Source of the DNA: Candidatus Thioglobus autotrophicus | Lineage (GTDB): Bacteria; Pseudomonadota; Gammaproteobacteria; PS1; Pseudothioglobaceae | Assembly (NCBI GenBank): GCA_022448455.1 | Contig: JAKUUR010000004.1 | Span: forward strand, 29,608-93,607 | Direction of reading: 5' to 3' | DNA: 64,000 nucleotides | Shown: one piece after another, positions 39,860-51,345 of the stretch | Layout of the letters: each line of letters begins with the position of its first letter | Numbering within the stretch: the stretch's first letter is position 1 | The notes under the pieces: generated by a model | Seen by the model: only the letters and a program-made list of their open reading frames with translations | What the model was told of the DNA's origin: nothing | The model's database searches: none | Program-made: the position numbers and the translations under genes

Positions 39860-40732
39860 CTAATTTGCTATAGTTTCAAGCAAGGTTTTGCCAATCATTG
39901 CTGGAGTTGGTGAAATACTTACACCAGCTTTTTCCAAAGATTTAATTTTGTTTTTAGCGCCTCCACTTCCACCACTTATGACTGCACCTGCGTGTCCCAT
40001 TCTTTTACCTTTTGGAGCCGTCAGTCCTGCGATGTAGGAAATAACTGGTTTAGATATGTTTGATGAAATATACTCTGCAGCCTCTTCTTCTGCACTTCCC
40101 CCAATTTCTCCTACCATTACAATCGATTGAGTATCTTTATCGTGTTCAAACAACTCAAGACAGTCTATGAAATTCATTCCATGTACAGGGTCTCCACCGA
40201 TACCGATACAAGTACTTTGACCTAACCCAGCAAGAGTGGTTTGAAAGACAGCCTCATAAGTCAATGTTCCTGAGCGTGAGACGATACCAACACTCCCGCT
40301 CTGATGAATATTGCCAGGCATAATGCCAAGTTTACACTCGTCTGGAGTTATTACACCAGGACAATTAGGACCAATCAATCTTGATTTACTGCCTTTAATT
40401 ATGGCTTTGATTTTAATCATATCTTGAACTGGAATACCTTCAGTAATACAAGTAATAACAGGCATTTCTGCTTCGATAGCCTCAACGATTGATGCAAATG
40501 CAAATCTAGGTGGAACGTAGATCATCGAGGCGTTAGCACCAACCTCCGTCATAGATTCCTTGACTGAATTAAAAACAGGCCTATCTAGGTGAGTCTGTCC
40601 GCCTTTCCCAGGAGTTACTCCACCGACTAATTGTGTGCCATATGTAATTGACTGTTGAGAATGAAATGTACCTTGTTTACCAGTGAATCCTTGACAAATA
40701 ACTTTTGTTTGTTTGTTAATCAGTACACTCAT
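39860..40732 (-). CDS. sucD: succinate--CoA ligase alpha subunit
   Basis: [35 protein letters not shown]. Confidence 0.96.
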   Translation of the reverse strand: MSVLINKQTKVICQGFTGKQGTFHSQQSITYGTQLVGGVTPGKGGQTHLDRPVFNSVKESMTEVGANASMIYVPPRFAFASIVEAIEAEMPVITCITEGIPVQDMIKIKAIIKGSKSRLIGPNCPGVITPDECKLGIMPGNIHQSGSVGIVSRSGTLTYEAVFQTTLAGLGQSTCIGIGGDPVHGMNFIDCLELFEHDKDTQSIVMVGEIGGSAEEEAAEYISSNISKPVISYIAGLTAPKGKRMGHAGAVISGGSGGAKNKIKSLEKAGVSISPTPAMIGKTLLETIAN

Positions 40733-41889
40733 TTTGCCATCTCCACAACTTGTTTGGCTGCCTGAGTTAAATCAGCCTCAGTCATAATGTTAAAGTCACT
40801 GTCATTTAAAATTTTGAGCCCCTTAGGAGCATTTGTGCCTTCAAGTCTAACAACAATTGGTAAAGTTAGACCTACCTTTTCTATCGCTTGTAGAATTCCC
40901 TCTGCAATTAAGTCACAGTGAACAATGCCACCAAAAATATTGACCAAAATTGCTTTCACATTTTGACCGCTCTGAATAATTTCAAACGCCTTTGCGACTC
41001 TTTCGGCTGTTGTACTGCCACCGACATCCAGAAAGTTGGCAGGAGAGCCACCGTGATATTCAATTAAATCCATTGTAGCCATGGCCAACCCTGCACCATT
41101 TACCATACACCCGACTGTTCCATCTAGGGAAATGTAATTGAGCTGGTATTCACTTGCGATTCTTTCTTTTTCGTCTTCCTGTTCAAAATCTCTTAGGTTA
41201 AGGATATCTTCATTACGATAGAGTGCATTGTCATCAAAATCAATTTTGCCATCAAGCGCAATAATTTCATTTTGTTTGGTGATGATTAATGGGTTGATTT
41301 CAATAAGATTGCCATCATAATTAGTAAAGATGGAGTAAAGACCGATTAAAGTTTTTGTAAATTGCTCCAGAAGTACTGAATCTAAATTGAGTTTTTTAGC
41401 AATATTTTGACATTCTTTTGTTGATAAGCTGCCTAAAGGATCGATCGCATGTTTAATAATTTTCTTTGGTGATTCAGAGGCAACTTGTTCAATATCCATG
41501 CCTCCTTCAGTAGACGCTAGGATAACGATTCTTTCTGTTGAACGATCAACTAATAAGCCTAAGTATAACTCTTTAAATATATCTTGACCCGCCTCAATAA
41601 TAACTTGATTGATGGGTTGTCCATCTTCATCAGTTTGCGGAGTCACTAGTTTTTTTCCTAATAGTTTTTGGCTTGCTTTCTCTGCATCTTCGATATTATT
41701 GCAGACTATAACGCCTCCACCTTTACCTCGACCACCTGCATGAACTTGAGCCTTCACCACCCATACATTGCCACCAAGTTTTTTACATGCAGATCGTGTT
41801 TCATTGCTATTAGAAATAACTTTTAAATCTGGAACTTTAATACCATTTTGTTTGAACAATGCTTTCGCTTGATATTCATGGATGTGCAT
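40729..41889 (-). CDS. sucC: succinate--CoA ligase beta subunit
   Basis: [47 protein letters not shown]. Confidence 0.96.
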   Translation of the reverse strand: MHIHEYQAKALFKQNGIKVPDLKVISNSNETRSACKKLGGNVWVVKAQVHAGGRGKGGGVIVCNNIEDAEKASQKLLGKKLVTPQTDEDGQPINQVIIEAGQDIFKELYLGLLVDRSTERIVILASTEGGMDIEQVASESPKKIIKHAIDPLGSLSTKECQNIAKKLNLDSVLLEQFTKTLIGLYSIFTNYDGNLIEINPLIITKQNEIIALDGKIDFDDNALYRNEDILNLRDFEQEDEKERIASEYQLNYISLDGTVGCMVNGAGLAMATMDLIEYHGGSPANFLDVGGSTTAERVAKAFEIIQSGQNVKAILVNIFGGIVHCDLIAEGILQAIEKVGLTLPIVVRLEGTNAPKGLKILNDSDFNIMTEADLTQAAKQVVEMAK

Positions 41890-42073
41890 ATAATCTAAGG
41901 AAAATAAAGGTTAAAATATGTGGGGAAGCATTTTATCATTTTTGTGATGAAGCCTTTATTTTATTGACTTAATTGTTTACATTTTGAAATTCAATTTTTT
42001 TTATTTCACATAGTTAGGAAATTTAGATGAGGAAAAACCAGGAAGTGTATCAAGTCAAATTGAATTAAATAAT

Positions 42074-42634
42074 GTGAATTACAGTACGAGTCAATTTAAA
42101 AATGGTTTGAAATTAATGCTCGATGGCAACCCTTGCTCAATTATTAATAATGAATTCTTCAAGCCTGGTAAAGGGAAGGCATTTTATCGAGTAAAGTTTA
42201 AAGACCTGATTACTGGAAAGACTCTAGAAAAAACTTTTAAATCTGGTGAGTCTCTTGAAGCAGCTGACGTGATGGAGTTGGAGATGCAGTACTTATATAA
42301 CGATGGTGAAAGTTGGTATTTTATGGATCCCTCTTCTTTTGATCAGTTTGACTTGGGAGAGACGGCTTTGGGGAGTGTAATTAATTACTTAGTTGAACAG
42401 GACAACTGTATTGTGACTCTATGGAACAATAATCCAATTTCTGTTACACCCCTAAATCATGTAATTTTGGAGGTGGCTGATACTGACCCAGGTCTTAAAG
42501 GAGATACCGCAGGAACTGGAGGTAAGCCAGCAACGTTGAGTACAGGTGTTGTTGTCCAGGTTCCTTTATTCATCAGTATTGGAGACAAAGTTAAAGTTGA
42601 TACTCGTACCAACGAGTACTCAGGTCGCGCTTAG
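42074..42634 (+). CDS. efp: elongation factor P
   Basis: [44 protein letters not shown] start. Confidence 0.96.
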   Translation: MNYSTSQFKNGLKLMLDGNPCSIINNEFFKPGKGKAFYRVKFKDLITGKTLEKTFKSGESLEAADVMELEMQYLYNDGESWYFMDPSSFDQFDLGETALGSVINYLVEQDNCIVTLWNNNPISVTPLNHVILEVADTDPGLKGDTAGTGGKPATLSTGVVVQVPLFISIGDKVKVDTRTNEYSGRA

Positions 42635-42768
42635 GTTAATTCATGCGCCTAAGTGAAAGAGGGGGTGCTTTCCTGCTCTGGTGTTGCTATTGGAATGGAG
42701 AGATTATTTGCCGCAATAGGTTTATAATTAGTTTTAGCAGTGTTAAATAATAATTTACATAGCAGACA

Positions 42769-43218
42769 TTGAAAGCTCAAGAAAAACCTTTCTGGCAATC
42801 TAAGACGTTATCGCAAATGACTACTGAAGAATGGGAATCACTCTGTGATGGCTGTGGGCGCTGCTGTTTGTATAAGCTAAAAAATAAAGATTCTGGTGAT
42901 ATTTACTTTACAGATGTTGCTTGTCACTACTTGGATGAAGAAGATTGTACTTGTCAACATTATGAGGACCGTCAAAGTTATGTGCCTGATTGTTTAAGTA
43001 TTGAACCCAATTGGGGAGAAAAATTTAATTGGTTGCCCAGCACCTGTGCATATCGATTACTATACGAAGGTAAAGATTTGCCAGTTTGGCACCACTTAAT
43101 TAGTGGCGACAGAAATAGTGTTCATTTGGCTGGCATTTCAGTGCGAGGTCGTACTTACAGTGGTAATAAAGTTTCAAAAGATCAATTGTTTGAGCATGTG
43201 ATAACTTGGGTGGATTGA
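42769..43218 (+). CDS. YcgN family Cys-cluster protein (UPF0260)
   Basis: FWQSKTLSQMTTEEWESLCDGCGRCCLYKL, TCAYRLLYEGKDLPVWHHL. Confidence 0.93.
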   Translation: MKAQEKPFWQSKTLSQMTTEEWESLCDGCGRCCLYKLKNKDSGDIYFTDVACHYLDEEDCTCQHYEDRQSYVPDCLSIEPNWGEKFNWLPSTCAYRLLYEGKDLPVWHHLISGDRNSVHLAGISVRGRTYSGNKVSKDQLFEHVITWVD

Positions 43219-43614
43219 ATGAATAAAATCATCATATTAATTTTTGGCTTATTTCTTTCATTAACTGTTTTATCTGATGAATGGCCTCATGAAAATATAT
43301 CTAATGCGGTTTTTGCTTTAGATGTTGAGGACAGAGTTCCAATTAATATTGTTGAAGAGTCCGATAATTCTTTGGGTAAAATCTACTTTTTTACCAATAT
43401 CCGTAACCTCAGTGGTGAGCGTATAACTCATCGTTGGATTTACCAAGGTAGAGTCATGGCTGATGTTAGTTTCAATATTAATGGCCCGCGATGGCGTGTA
43501 TGGTCATCAAAAAACTTGTGGCATACTTGGATAGGTGAATGGAGAGTGGAAGTACTTACTGATGATGGCAGTATGCTTTACGAGAAAGTATTTAATTACA
43601 TGGATAAAGAATGA
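43219..43614 (+). CDS. DUF2914 domain protein with signal peptide
   Basis: [41 protein letters not shown]. Confidence 0.85.
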   Translation: MNKIIILIFGLFLSLTVLSDEWPHENISNAVFALDVEDRVPINIVEESDNSLGKIYFFTNIRNLSGERITHRWIYQGRVMADVSFNINGPRWRVWSSKNLWHTWIGEWRVEVLTDDGSMLYEKVFNYMDKE

Positions 43615-44807
43615 ATAAAGTTGTATTGGCCTACTCGGGTGGATTGGACACTAGTATTATCGCAAAATGGCTACAAGAAACTTACAATTGCGAAGTTGTA
43701 ACATTTACTGCGGATATTGGTCAGGGTGAAGAGGTTGAGCCAGCTCGTGCTAAAGCTGAGGCGATGGGTATCAAGGAAATTTATATCGAGGATTTGCGTG
43801 AAGAGTTTGCGCGTGACTTTGTTTTTCCAATGTTCCGTGCTAATGCGGTTTACGAAGGTGAGTATTTATTAGGGACATCTATTGCTCGACCCCTCATTTC
43901 AAAGCGGTTGGTTGAGATTGCCAAGAAAGTTGGTGCTGACGCTATCTCTCATGGCGCTACCGGCAAAGGCAACGACCAAGTTAGACTTGAACTTAATGCC
44001 TATGCCATTAACCCTGATATTAAGGTGATTGCACCATGGCGTGAGTGGGATTTGTCTTCTCGTGAAAGTTTAATGAAGTATGCTGAAGAGCATAACATCG
44101 AAATCGATTACCAGAAGCAGTCCAAAAAGTCGCCGTATTCTATGGATGCTAACCTTTTGCATATCTCTTACGAAGGTGATATTTTGGAGGATCCATGGCA
44201 GGAGGCTGAAGATAATATGTGGCGCTGGACTGTGTCACCAGAGAAAGCTCCTGATAAGGCTGAGTATGTTGAAATTACATACGAAAAGGGTGACATCGTT
44301 GCCATTAACGGAGAAACTAAAACCCCTGCAGAAGTGATGGAAGATTTAAATAGTCGTGCTGGTGCTAATGGTGTGGGTCGCTTAGACCTCGTTGAAAATC
44401 GCTTTGTTGGTATGAAATCTAGAGGCTGTTATGAGACGCCAGCAGGGACGGTTATGTTGAAAGCTCATCGTGCTATTGAATCTCTTACCTTAGATAGAGA
44501 GGCAGCACATTTAAAGGACGAACTTATGCCAAAGTATGCCAAGCTTGTATATAACGGTTTCTGGTTTGCTCCAGAGCGTGAGATGATGCAAGCAGCGATT
44601 GATGCTAGTCAGGAAAATGTTAGTGGTATTGTTAGGGTTAAGCTTTACAAAGGCAATGTGTCTGTTGTCGGACGTAAATCAGACAATAGTTTATTTAGTG
44701 AAAAGTTAGCAACGTTTGAAGATGATCAAGGTGCTTATAATCAAAAAGATGCAGAAGGTTTTATCAAGCTCAATGCATTGCGTTTAAGACTCAAGTCCTT
44801 ACAGTAA
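43611..44807 (+). CDS. argG: argininosuccinate synthase
   Basis: [31 protein letters not shown]. Confidence 0.98.
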   Translation: MNKVVLAYSGGLDTSIIAKWLQETYNCEVVTFTADIGQGEEVEPARAKAEAMGIKEIYIEDLREEFARDFVFPMFRANAVYEGEYLLGTSIARPLISKRLVEIAKKVGADAISHGATGKGNDQVRLELNAYAINPDIKVIAPWREWDLSSRESLMKYAEEHNIEIDYQKQSKKSPYSMDANLLHISYEGDILEDPWQEAEDNMWRWTVSPEKAPDKAEYVEITYEKGDIVAINGETKTPAEVMEDLNSRAGANGVGRLDLVENRFVGMKSRGCYETPAGTVMLKAHRAIESLTLDREAAHLKDELMPKYAKLVYNGFWFAPEREMMQAAIDASQENVSGIVRVKLYKGNVSVVGRKSDNSLFSEKLATFEDDQGAYNQKDAEGFIKLNALRLRLKSLQ

Positions 44808-44809
44808 GC

Positions 44810-45286
44810 ATGATAAAAATAGGTATTCTTTCAGATACACACGGATCAGTTCATCCACAGATTGTGGAACTCATGAATAACTGCGATTTTGCTCTTCATG
44901 CTGGTGATATAGTTGATATAGAAGTCTTACAAAAACTCAACCCGAAGCAAAGAATTGTTGCTGTGAGAGGGAATAATGATGCACACATGACTAACCTTGA
45001 GGATGTAGAGGTACTGGAATTACCAGGTGGAAAGATTGTTGTTGAGCATGGACATAAGCATGGTCACGAAAAACCCTGCCATGATTCACTGAGACGAGCA
45101 TACCCAGATGCCAAAGCTATTATTTATGGTCACACTCATAAACAGGTAATAGATAAGAAGAAAACACCCTGGGTAATTAACCCTGGTGCAGCAGGAAAAA
45201 CTCGGAATTACGATGGGGCAAAATGCTTGACACTTACTATTACAAACCAAAACGATTGGAATATAGAGTCTTTTATTTTTGACTAA
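44810..45286 (+). CDS. YfcE/MJ0936-type metallophosphoesterase
   Basis: IGILSDTHG, HAGDI, VRGNND, YGHTHKQ. Confidence 0.93.
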   Translation: MIKIGILSDTHGSVHPQIVELMNNCDFALHAGDIVDIEVLQKLNPKQRIVAVRGNNDAHMTNLEDVEVLELPGGKIVVEHGHKHGHEKPCHDSLRRAYPDAKAIIYGHTHKQVIDKKKTPWVINPGAAGKTRNYDGAKCLTLTITNQNDWNIESFIFD

Positions 45287-45366
45287 TCTAGTTAAACGTT
45301 GTAATTACTTGTGGATCGAAAGAGGCTTGTTAAGACTATTTTCGGTCATCGATAGTTTTTAAAATA

Positions 45367-45843
45367 TTAACCTTCATTTACAGGCCCACCTGCAATAATT
45401 TCTTCCTCAGTAGCATCACGAATTGATAATACTTCAACTAAAAAAGTAATATCTTTTCCAGCAAGCGGGTGGTTTCCATCAACCGTTAACTTTTCATTCT
45501 CAATCTTCGTAACAATGAAATCTTTAGTTTCACCTTTGTCGTTTTTCGTGGTTACATTTGCACCAATGGCTCTATACTCTATCGGAACATTGTTAATATC
45601 ATCAGTAAAGGTTAGTTCTTCATGTCTTGGTCCAAAGGCTTCAGTACAGTTAAGAAGAGTTTCAACTTTATCACCTACAGACTTGCCTTCCAGAGCTTTT
45701 GTTACTTCATTAAATAAAAGTGAATTGTCGCCTTGTACATAACCTAATGGAGTGTCTACTTGTTCAATGATTTCACTGCTAGACTGATCTAAAATTTTGT
45801 AGGTTAATTCAACAAACTTATTTACTGTGATTGTCTTTTTCAT
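45367..45843 (-). CDS. slyD: FKBP-type peptidyl-prolyl isomerase SlyD-like
   Basis: PLGYVQGDNSLLFNEVTKALEGKSVGDK, VDGNHPLAGKDITFLVEV. Confidence 0.93.
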   Translation of the reverse strand: MKKTITVNKFVELTYKILDQSSSEIIEQVDTPLGYVQGDNSLLFNEVTKALEGKSVGDKVETLLNCTEAFGPRHEELTFTDDINNVPIEYRAIGANVTTKNDKGETKDFIVTKIENEKLTVDGNHPLAGKDITFLVEVLSIRDATEEEIIAGGPVNEG

Positions 45844-45986
45844 AAGGATTTTGTGTATTCAAGTATCAAAGAATTTCAACCAATTGGTAAGTTATATAAT
45901 TTTTCAGATAATTATAATTAATTGGACTGAAATATTAATCTTTTGATAATGATCAGCCCAATATAAAATACTAGTTTAATGAGTTA

Positions 45987-46337
45987 CTAAAAAATTGTTG
46001 CACCAAAGATTTTAACTTCATCATCTTCAACACCTAGCACCAAACGTCCTAGAAATTCTCCTGGAACTTTATTACTAGTCTGTTTATAAAGGACTGTTAC
46101 GTGACTGTTTCTTCTCAAGCAGCCAAAATACTCTCTTTCATTAGATAAGCTTGTTAACATTTCGATATTTGTCCACTGTTTGCCTATCTCTACTTCACTT
46201 GCTGCCAAAATCATGGCCTTAGAGAAGTGCTTTATAAAACCAAGGTAATCCTTGTTATTAGAGGACTCAACAAGATTGTCCAACAAGGGGTCAGCAATCT
46301 CCAATATTTCTTTGTCCGTTTTCTCAAGAAGGTTCAT
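45987..46337 (-). CDS. small conserved-type hypothetical protein downstream of aprBA
   Basis: 116-aa ORF, own ATG, AT-rich flanks, same strand as aprBA. Confidence 0.55.
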   Translation of the reverse strand: MNLLEKTDKEILEIADPLLDNLVESSNNKDYLGFIKHFSKAMILAASEVEIGKQWTNIEMLTSLSNEREYFGCLRRNSHVTVLYKQTSNKVPGEFLGRLVLGVEDDEVKIFGATIF

Positions 46338-46390
46338 TTAAGGTGTTCACTAAAAATAAAAAATACTAATAAGAGGCATTTATTGAGAGG

Positions 46391-48244
46391 TTATTTGTCG
46401 TCTTCTTTCTCATCTACAATATGATAAAGTGGTGCTTTTTCCATAGTCCATTCCCCGGTTTCAGGATCTCGGCGAGAAACGGTTAGGCAATGCCAATTAT
46501 CATCGTCCAACTTCATATAGTCACCCCTATAGTAGTATCCCGGCCAACGCGTCTCCTCACGAAATAGTGTGTGTTGTGCCACACATTCTGAAGTAATTGT
46601 ACGGTGCTTTAACTCCCATGCTCTCATAAGCTGGTGTAAATCTTCAGCTCCAATATGTTCGAGATCTTCTTGAAGTGTGCCTAGCAATTCGATTCCACGT
46701 TTTAGCATATTACCGTTCGTCATATAGTTCACACTAATACCGCCAACATATTCATCCATAATTTTTTCAAGACGCTGAAGACCTTGAATAGGTAAAAGGT
46801 AGCTTGGTGAAACTGTTCCCGCGGTTATCTCATTACGGCCTACAGTGTAGTTCTCCAAAGGTTTGTATATGATCTCTTTAAGATCTTCACATTGTTTGTT
46901 ATTGACTTCGATTTTTTCATTGCCCAAATCTAGTATGTATTTGACTGCAGCTTTTGCAGCAATTCGACCTTCTGTAAAGGAGCCAGAAGAAAATTTGTGA
47001 GCGGTACCCCCAACCGTATCTCCTGCTCCAAAAAGTCCATCAACTGTCAACATTCGGTTATATCCCCAAAAATATTCAGGTGGTGAAATGTCTTCGGGGC
47101 CACTTACCCAAGCACCAGAACATGTTGCGTGAGAACCCATAACATAAGGCTCAGATGTAGTCAGTTCAGGGTTTACATATTTAGGATCAATATCTTGAGA
47201 AGCCCAAACAACAGCTTGCCCAACAGTCATTCCAAGGAAGTTTTCCCATCCAACTTCTTCTAGGTGAGGGTCTTGGAATGCTTCCATGGTTACCATATGA
47301 ATTGGACCTCTGCCGGCCTTAACTTCCTCGATGAAAGCATGGTTACGTAAACATGTTGGTGTTGGTGTATGATCGATATACTCTCCTACCATTGCCTTGG
47401 TGTGGTCGTACCATTTTGATTCGTATTCCTCTCCATAGGTATTTTGAGTGTAAGTTTTGAGATGCAGGAAGTAGGCACCAACTGGGCCATAACCATCCTT
47501 GAATCTAGTTAGAACGATACGGTTTTCCATTTGAGTCATTTTTGCACCAACAGCAATTGGTAATGCATAGGCTGAACCACTACTCCAAGGTGCATACCAA
47601 GTTCTGCCCATGCCTTCACCTACAGAGCGGGGTTTAAAAATATGTGAAGCTCCACCAGCAGCAACAATAACAGCCTTGGCACGGAAGACATGGTAGGCAC
47701 CAGTGCGACAGTTAAAGCCTACCGCACCACCCACTCGATTTTCTTTGCTTTCGTCCATCAAAAGGTGGGTCACCATAATTCGATTATATATTTTGTCAGC
47801 AGATTTACGAGCTGCTTCAGCAACGATTGGTTTGAAACTCTCCCCATGGATCATTATTTGCCATTTACCCTCACGCTGGTAATGTCCAGTTTTTTCATTT
47901 CTCATAATTGGAAGACCCCACTCTTCAAACTTATGAACAGCAGAATCCACATGACGTGCCATATCAAAAGCAAGATCTTCACGAATCAACCCCATTAAGT
48001 CGTTACGAGCATAACGTACATGGTCCTCTGGCTGATTTTCATCCCACTGCATTCCCATGTAGCAGTTAATTGCGTAAAGCCCTTGAGCTACTGCACCACT
48101 GCGATCAATGTTGGCTTTTTCAGCACAAATAATCTTCATATCTCGACCCCAATATCTGGCCTCATATGTAGCTCCGGTGCCTGCCATACCACCACCAACA
48201 ACAAGAATATCGCAGTCTTCCCAAACTGTTTTAACCTTGCCCAT
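46391..48244 (-). CDS. aprA: adenylylsulfate reductase alpha subunit
   Basis: DILVVGGGMAGTGATYEARYWG, AEKANIDRSGAVAQGLYAINCYMG, GSHATCSGAWVSGPEDISPPEYFWGYNRM. Confidence 0.98.
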   Translation of the reverse strand: MGKVKTVWEDCDILVVGGGMAGTGATYEARYWGRDMKIICAEKANIDRSGAVAQGLYAINCYMGMQWDENQPEDHVRYARNDLMGLIREDLAFDMARHVDSAVHKFEEWGLPIMRNEKTGHYQREGKWQIMIHGESFKPIVAEAARKSADKIYNRIMVTHLLMDESKENRVGGAVGFNCRTGAYHVFRAKAVIVAAGGASHIFKPRSVGEGMGRTWYAPWSSGSAYALPIAVGAKMTQMENRIVLTRFKDGYGPVGAYFLHLKTYTQNTYGEEYESKWYDHTKAMVGEYIDHTPTPTCLRNHAFIEEVKAGRGPIHMVTMEAFQDPHLEEVGWENFLGMTVGQAVVWASQDIDPKYVNPELTTSEPYVMGSHATCSGAWVSGPEDISPPEYFWGYNRMLTVDGLFGAGDTVGGTAHKFSSGSFTEGRIAAKAAVKYILDLGNEKIEVNNKQCEDLKEIIYKPLENYTVGRNEITAGTVSPSYLLPIQGLQRLEKIMDEYVGGISVNYMTNGNMLKRGIELLGTLQEDLEHIGAEDLHQLMRAWELKHRTITSECVAQHTLFREETRWPGYYYRGDYMKLDDDNWHCLTVSRRDPETGEWTMEKAPLYHIVDEKEDDK

Positions 48245-48714
48245 TAGTAATACACCCCTTCTTTTAATTGTGCTTTATCTAAAACTGGTAGGCCTGTATC
48301 AATGTTCAGTGCATCTGGTTCAAAACAAAGTAATTGTGAATTGAGTGCCTCTTTATCAGGTAACTCTAACTCGCCAAGTTTTGGAATATTTTTTCCCCAT
48401 GGCTGAGTGGTAATTGGAGAAAGGAAATTTTTCTCTCGACCATCTCGGAACTTAATCTTCCAGGATATTGTACCTTTCTCTTCCTCTCGAAGCACTCGTA
48501 CGCTATGACCAAGAGGAGCAAAATCAGCATATCCACGAACATCAATTGCATTTTGTGGACAAGCCTTCACGCATGCATAACATTCCCAACACATGTTAGG
48601 TTCAATATTCACAGCTCGTCTGACAGTTTTATCGATGTGCATAATATCAGACGGACAAATATCAACACAGTGTCCACAGCCGTCACAACGTGTCATGTAT
48701 ACAAAAGTTGGCAT
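48244..48714 (-). CDS. aprB: adenylylsulfate reductase beta subunit
   Basis: MPTFVYMTRCDGCGHCVDICPSDIMHIDK, CWECYACVKACPQNAIDVRGYADF. Confidence 0.98.
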   Translation of the reverse strand: MPTFVYMTRCDGCGHCVDICPSDIMHIDKTVRRAVNIEPNMCWECYACVKACPQNAIDVRGYADFAPLGHSVRVLREEEKGTISWKIKFRDGREKNFLSPITTQPWGKNIPKLGELELPDKEALNSQLLCFEPDALNIDTGLPVLDKAQLKEGVYY

Positions 48715-48762
48715 ATTATTTTCTCTCCTCGTTATTTCGTTATTTATTAGTTATAAAAGTTA

Positions 48763-49557
48763 TTAATAGTGTCTTGGTGCTTCACGCTTAATACCCAAAC
48801 CAAATTGTTCTGGTCTATCGGCTGGTGCCGGTAAATTTTCCCTTGAACCATCTGCTTGTGTTACTCGTTTCTGAAAAGCCGCCGCTGGCTTGAAAAACAT
48901 ATGTGCAAATTTAGACCATAACACTCCTCCAAATAGTACGGTGCTAGAAAGAACAAATAAAACAAAAAACAGGGTGTCCCAACCAGATACATCTGAAGCT
49001 TGGAAATAAGACCATATTAGGCTAAAAGTGGCAGTGGCAAGAAGTGATAGGATAAAAAGATCAGCACGTATCACTCGATACCATGGGTTTCCTTCCACTG
49101 CTACGTCAACACGAATAAAAAACCAAAACCAATAACCACCAACACACAGCATAAGTGCACCAATATGCCACAATATTGGCAGAATCGAAGGTGTAATAGC
49201 TGTTATTGAAGCATAGCAGAAAATCATAATAGCCGAAGTGGTTACAAACAATACGAAACCATACATTGTAAGAAGGTGTGCAATTCTTCTCTTTGTGTTG
49301 CAGAATTCAGCAGAGGTTAGAACATCTTCAGCTACAGTTCTCAAGGCAATTGAAGCTTTTTCTCCAGCACTAACAGGATTAGTAGCAAACTTTTTTGCCT
49401 TTTCAGAATTTCTGAAGAAGTACTTGGCGCTTTGCTTATGAGCCATATCAAGCATCGTTCCTCCTGCTACCAAGATCACCATCGCAATGACATATGCTTG
49501 CATTGCAATGGAAGGTATAAATTCAGAAAGTTCGGAAAATGGATTGATAGTAATCAT
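48763..49557 (-). CDS. aprM: AprM-like membrane anchor of APS reductase
   Basis: Multi-TM protein immediately upstream of aprBA in the same orientation; typical sat-aprMBA context. Confidence 0.85.
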   Translation of the reverse strand: MITINPFSELSEFIPSIAMQAYVIAMVILVAGGTMLDMAHKQSAKYFFRNSEKAKKFATNPVSAGEKASIALRTVAEDVLTSAEFCNTKRRIAHLLTMYGFVLFVTTSAIMIFCYASITAITPSILPILWHIGALMLCVGGYWFWFFIRVDVAVEGNPWYRVIRADLFILSLLATATFSLIWSYFQASDVSGWDTLFFVLFVLSSTVLFGGVLWSKFAHMFFKPAAAFQKRVTQADGSRENLPAPADRPEQFGLGIKREAPRHY

Positions 49558-49742
49558 AGTATTTTATTCTTTGACATTAATTGAATCATGTAGTTTCCAC
49601 CGCTAAATTAACTTTTATTTGAGTCTAGAATTGTAGAATATAAGTGTCTTTGAATATCTAAATTTATAGAACCAGAAAACTTACAATTAATAGACCAGAA
49701 TTGTGAATTAAATATAGTAATTATTGTATTATTCATATTGCA

Positions 49743-50948
49743 CTACCTAGCTGAGTGACCTTTTAATTCCACGTTTACTTTCTCATCCTCTTTAATGCTG
49801 GCGTAATATTTACGAAGGATTGTCAATACTTCTGAACGGGAAAAGTTCTCAGGAACCTCTAAGTTTTCACTAAGTAGATATCGCAATTTTGAACCTGACA
49901 ATAATAGTCTATCTTCATTACTATGCGGACAAATATCCATACTCGTTATGTCGGCACACTTATAACACCAGAATGACCAGTCGAGCTTGAGTGGCTGAGT
50001 CAATAACGCATCACCAATCTCATCAAATATATTATGCGCATCAAACGGACCATAGTAGTCGCCAATACCAGCATGGTCACGCCCAACTATTAAGTGAGAA
50101 CAGCCATAGTTTTGTCTAAATAGTGCATGCAATAAGGCCTCACGTGGACCAGCATAGCGCATATCCAGCGGGTATCCAGATTGTAATACTGTGTTTTCTA
50201 CAAAGTAATTATCAATTAAAGTAGATATCGCTTCAGAGCGAACCTCAGCTGGAATGTCACCTGGTTTTAATTCACCTAATGTAGAGTGAATCATTACGCC
50301 GTCACAACTCTTAAGTGCCGTATTAACCAAATATTCATGAGACATGTGCATTGGGTTACGAGTTTGAAATGCTGCAACAGTTGACCAGCCTTTATCCTTA
50401 AAATAATCACGAGTCTCAATTGGTGTCATGTACAGGTCACCATATTTTTCTGGGTAGCCACCATCTGACAATACCTTAATTGGTCCACCAAGATTGTACT
50501 TACCTTGCTCCATGACCATGACAACACCTGGATGCTCCATTTCAGTTGTTTTATAAACCATCTCACACTCGTATTCTTTATCAATGGTGTATTTTTCATT
50601 GACAACCATGGTGGCAATAATTTCATCAGTTTTACTATTAACTAGTGCTACTTCATCTTCTTCTTTTATATTTTCATCATCAGTAGATAAAGTAATTGGG
50701 ATTGGCCAGAAAGTACCGTTTGAAGTGGTCATATTGTCACATACACTGTGCCAATCTAGTTTAGTCATAAAGCCATCAAGAGGGGTAAATCCTCCAATAC
50801 CTAACATAATTACGTCCCCAAATTCTCTTGAAGAGCAAGTAATTTTAGGTAAAGATTTTGCTTTTTTTAATTCTGTTACCAAGGCATCATCTTCCAAAGC
50901 AAGAGGTACCAGAGTTTTACTTCCATGTGGCAGGACTATTTCAGACAT
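49743..50948 (-). CDS. sat: dissimilatory-type sulfate adenylyltransferase (homooligomeric ATP sulfurylase)
   Basis: [35 protein letters not shown]. Confidence 0.97.
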   Translation of the reverse strand: MSEIVLPHGSKTLVPLALEDDALVTELKKAKSLPKITCSSREFGDVIMLGIGGFTPLDGFMTKLDWHSVCDNMTTSNGTFWPIPITLSTDDENIKEEDEVALVNSKTDEIIATMVVNEKYTIDKEYECEMVYKTTEMEHPGVVMVMEQGKYNLGGPIKVLSDGGYPEKYGDLYMTPIETRDYFKDKGWSTVAAFQTRNPMHMSHEYLVNTALKSCDGVMIHSTLGELKPGDIPAEVRSEAISTLIDNYFVENTVLQSGYPLDMRYAGPREALLHALFRQNYGCSHLIVGRDHAGIGDYYGPFDAHNIFDEIGDALLTQPLKLDWSFWCYKCADITSMDICPHSNEDRLLLSGSKLRYLLSENLEVPENFSRSEVLTILRKYYASIKEDEKVNVELKGHSAR

Positions 50949-51295
50949 AGTTTCGTTAGCATGTGTTTAGGTTTAGTATAGTTTGTTTTTTAGGTTTCTT
51001 CAACTCATATATATGAGTTATTAATACTTAATTAAAAGAAATTACTTATTAATTTACTGATAAAAGTTGGGGAAATAAGAGCAAATAAAATTTGAATTAG
51101 TATACATGAATTAATATATATGTATTTATTAAAAAATACATATGAACATATTATTTATATATGAAAAAAAATCTAAATTAACATCTAAGAATATATAACA
51201 ATTAATTCAATCAAACTTTCCACCAAAAATAAGTATTAAAATTACTAGAATAATAACAAGTTCTAAATTCATATGAATATATTATTTAAATATAT

Positions 51296-51323
51296 AAAAA
51301 AAGCCCAAATTAACGGGCTTTTT
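51296..51323 (-). terminator. intrinsic terminator downstream of cysH
   Basis: aaaaaaagcccaaattaacgggctttttc hairpin with U-tract on both strands. Confidence 0.75.
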
Positions 51324-51345
51324 CGTTAAAGAGTTGAATGTAAAT

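Noticed and set aside
46391-50948. Treating sat-aprMBA as a novel arrangement
   Set aside because: This is the known sulfur-oxidiser gene set; reported only as features
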